A DNA stretch of 64,000 nucleotides from Bradyrhizobium erythrophlei (GTDB lineage Bacteria > Pseudomonadota > Alphaproteobacteria > Rhizobiales > Xanthobacteraceae). The notes under the pieces are model-generated. The model was not told where the DNA came from, did not search any database, and saw only the letters and a program-made list of their open reading frames with translations. This document shows, piece after piece, positions 62,432 to 64,000 of the stretch (within the stretch, counting starts at the first letter, position 1; each line of letters starts with the position of its first letter). Made by a program: the position numbers and the translations under genes. Location: assembly GCA_900129675.1 (NCBI GenBank), contig FSRD01000001.1:8588724-8652723 (forward strand), in the 5' to 3' direction.

Positions 62432-63892
62432 CTAGTTCTTGGGCGGCAGGCCCATCGCCGCGCGATAGGCGGCGAGTTGCTTGGCACGGCCGAACTCGTC
62501 GGTCAGCCGGTTCCACTCCTTCGCCACCGCATCGAGCGCGGCCTGAGGCGTGGTCTGGCCGGCAACCGCCTTGCCGAGTTCGATTTCCACCACCTCGGTG
62601 TAGGAGAAATAGCCGGGCAGCCGCATGTCGAGCGCGACGTTCTTGGCATTGATGGAGTCGGACTGCGCGCCAAGATATTCCTTGGCCTCTTCAGGCGTGA
62701 AGATCTTGCTCCACAGCTGCAGATTGGCGGTGTGCGATTTGCGATAGGGATTGACGCCGCTGCCGCCGGTGATCGCCGCCTGGCCGGACACTTCCGGACT
62801 GGTCAGGGTCTTGACGAAGTCCCAGGCTGCCTGCTGGTTCTTGCCGGCCTTCGGCACGGCAATCTGCCAGCCGCCGAACGCCATGAACGGCCCCGGCAGG
62901 ACCGACGGGAACTTGTCCCACTTCTTCGTCTTCGCATTCCATATCTCGTCCGAACCGGGCAACATCGCCGAGCCGACCTTGCCCGAGATCTTCGACTGCT
63001 CGGGGTCGGCCGCGATGACGCCGGTATCGCCCCAGCCGATCGATTCCGCGACCTGCCCGCCGGCCACGGCTGCGTTCACTTCGCCGAACGAGAAGTTCAG
63101 CGCGTTCGGAGGACCGACCTTCGACGCCCGGATGTATTCCTCCAATCCCTTCACCCAACCCGGATTGTTGATCTGGGCATCCATCGTTTCAGGATCGAAG
63201 AACATCGCGCCCGGATAGTTTGGATTGTTGGTATAGGCGGCTGCGTGGCTGAAGAAGAACCAGAACTGCTGGCCGCCGCGGCGGAAGGCTTCTGCCGTTC
63301 CCCACAGCCCCTTTTCCGGACGCTGGAAGAACTCCGCGATGTCGAGATACTGCTTCCAGGTCTTCGGCGGAGCGAGGTCGTAGCCATACTTGGCCTTGAA
63401 CGCGTCCTTCTCCTTGGGATCGCTGAACAGGTCCATGCGGTAGGTGTAGGTGTGGACGTCGCCGTCCATCGATTGCGAATAGATCTTGCCTTCCCACACC
63501 ATCAGTCGTTCGCGATAGGCCGGCTCGATATCGTCCCAATCCTTGCCGGACTGCATCTCCTTTGGCATTTCGCTGAGATAGGGAACGAAATCCGGCAACC
63601 ACGCCGGCGCGAAGCTGACGAGGTCGAACGTCGCGTCGGACTGAGTGAGCGACGTTACGATCTTCGGATAGAGCTCCGACCACGGAAACTCGACGACGTT
63701 GACCTTGCCGCAGGTCTTCTTCGTCCATTCGTCGGCGCCGAGCTTGAGGGCAGAGGCGATATACGGCCCGGTCTGCGACGCCACCGTTAGCGTAACGCCG
63801 GTATAGTCCGGACTGCAGGCAGCGTTGACCTGGCTCGCGGCACAGGCCGTCGCGAGCGAGGTGGCAAGCATCAGGAACGTTCGTCGCAACAT
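62432..63892 (-). CDS. ABC transporter periplasmic substrate-binding protein (carbohydrate type)
   Basis: 486 residues from ATG 63892, preceded by AGGGAGG, with a signal peptide (MLRRTFLMLATSLATACAAS then QVNA). The body is the family 1 extracellular solute-binding fold used for sugars, polyols and glycerol phosphate (FDLVSFAPAWLPDFVPYLSE; MDGDVHTYTYRMDLFSDP; SPEVSGQAAITGGSGVNPYR). The ligand cannot be deduced. It is the partner of the UgpC-type ATPase and the permease at the window edge. Confidence 0.92.
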   Translation of the reverse strand: MLRRTFLMLATSLATACAASQVNAACSPDYTGVTLTVASQTGPYIASALKLGADEWTKKTCGKVNVVEFPWSELYPKIVTSLTQSDATFDLVSFAPAWLPDFVPYLSEMPKEMQSGKDWDDIEPAYRERLMVWEGKIYSQSMDGDVHTYTYRMDLFSDPKEKDAFKAKYGYDLAPPKTWKQYLDIAEFFQRPEKGLWGTAEAFRRGGQQFWFFFSHAAAYTNNPNYPGAMFFDPETMDAQINNPGWVKGLEEYIRASKVGPPNALNFSFGEVNAAVAGGQVAESIGWGDTGVIAADPEQSKISGKVGSAMLPGSDEIWNAKTKKWDKFPSVLPGPFMAFGGWQIAVPKAGKNQQAAWDFVKTLTSPEVSGQAAITGGSGVNPYRKSHTANLQLWSKIFTPEEAKEYLGAQSDSINAKNVALDMRLPGYFSYTEVVEIELGKAVAGQTTPQAALDAVAKEWNRLTDEFGRAKQLAAYRAAMGLPPKN

Positions 63893-63919
63893 GGTATTGT
63901 CCTCCCTTTTCACGTTTTC

Positions 63920-64000
63920 TTACTTGATGGCTCCGAGCAGCAGGCCCGACCGCATCATGCGGCTGAGCAGGCCTGCCATGATCATCATTGGTACGATGGC
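63920..64000 (-). CDS. ABC transporter permease, C-terminal end (cut by window edge)
   Basis: The last 26 residues (IMAGLLSRMMRSGLLLGAIK and stop) match the end of MalG/UgpE-type inner-membrane permeases, which finish with a membrane helix and a GAIK or GAVK tail. It precedes the binding-protein gene on the same strand, so the operon order is permease(s), binding protein, ATPase. Confidence 0.75.
   Translation of the reverse strand, partial: AIVPMMIMAGLLSRMMRSGLLLGAIK

Noticed and set aside
61625..63790. 721-codon open frame antisense to the ABC genes
   Set aside because: It covers two well-supported genes in reverse and has the Arg/His/Leu composition of a high-GC shadow.
1..64000. CRISPR arrays, tRNA or rRNA genes, tandem repeats
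   Set aside because: No regularly spaced repeats, tRNA-like cloverleaf ends or rRNA signatures were seen on reading both strands.

Overview
The base composition (high GC) and protein families point to an alphaproteobacterium of the Rhizobiales, most likely Bradyrhizobium or a close relative. Clues are the secreted, SPW-repeat, DUF1993, DUF2171 and DUF1272 proteins, winged-helix/NB-ARC regulators, and group II introns with a UgpC-type sugar ABC system. No rRNA, tRNA or CRISPR array was seen. The genus is an inference from remembered families, not from a search.

Layout. 1-5.9 kb: end of an aldehyde dehydrogenase, a 5'-truncated large gene, and a LysR regulator divergent from an MFS exporter. 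6-18 kb: two very large winged-helix/NB-ARC/TPR regulators around an orphan RND adaptor, a histidine kinase and small genes. 18-30.7 kb: a 2-oxoglutarate oxygenase plus DUF5131 pair, AlkB, a DHA2 drug exporter, a Nudix hydrolase, a radical SAM protein, and a cluster of three TetR regulators with a PEP mutase/isocitrate lyase-like enzyme. 30.8-36 kb: truncated gene stubs, a third, shorter winged-helix/NB-ARC regulator, then azoreductase, Old Yellow Enzyme and SDR genes. 36-41 kb: a three-gene FAD/cytochrome c dehydrogenase operon and a tautomerase. 41.4-47.9 kb: RND adaptor, RND pump, AraC regulator and an alpha/beta hydrolase. 47.9-53.5 kb: small genes mixed with decayed ones. 53.5-61 kb: nested mobile DNA, in which a group II intron reverse transcriptase is split by a 2.9-kb serine-recombinase element, next to more intron debris, an IS110 copy and a broken metallopeptidase. 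61-64 kb: sugar-type ABC transporter genes.

The unifying signal is an 18-bp inverted repeat (consensus CTAYCT-N6-AGATAG). I find 11 copies in six promoter regions, serving seven transcription units: the orphan RND adaptor, the 2OG oxygenase/DUF5131 pair, the DHA2 exporter, two paralogous TetR genes, the PEP mutase-like gene and the RND operon. At three promoters one copy lies upstream of the -35 box and another at or just after the -10 box. The simplest reading is a local regulon run by the two paralogous TetR repressors, joining efflux with oxygenase, lyase and redox enzymes, probably against an aromatic or flavonoid-like compound. The ligand is inference.
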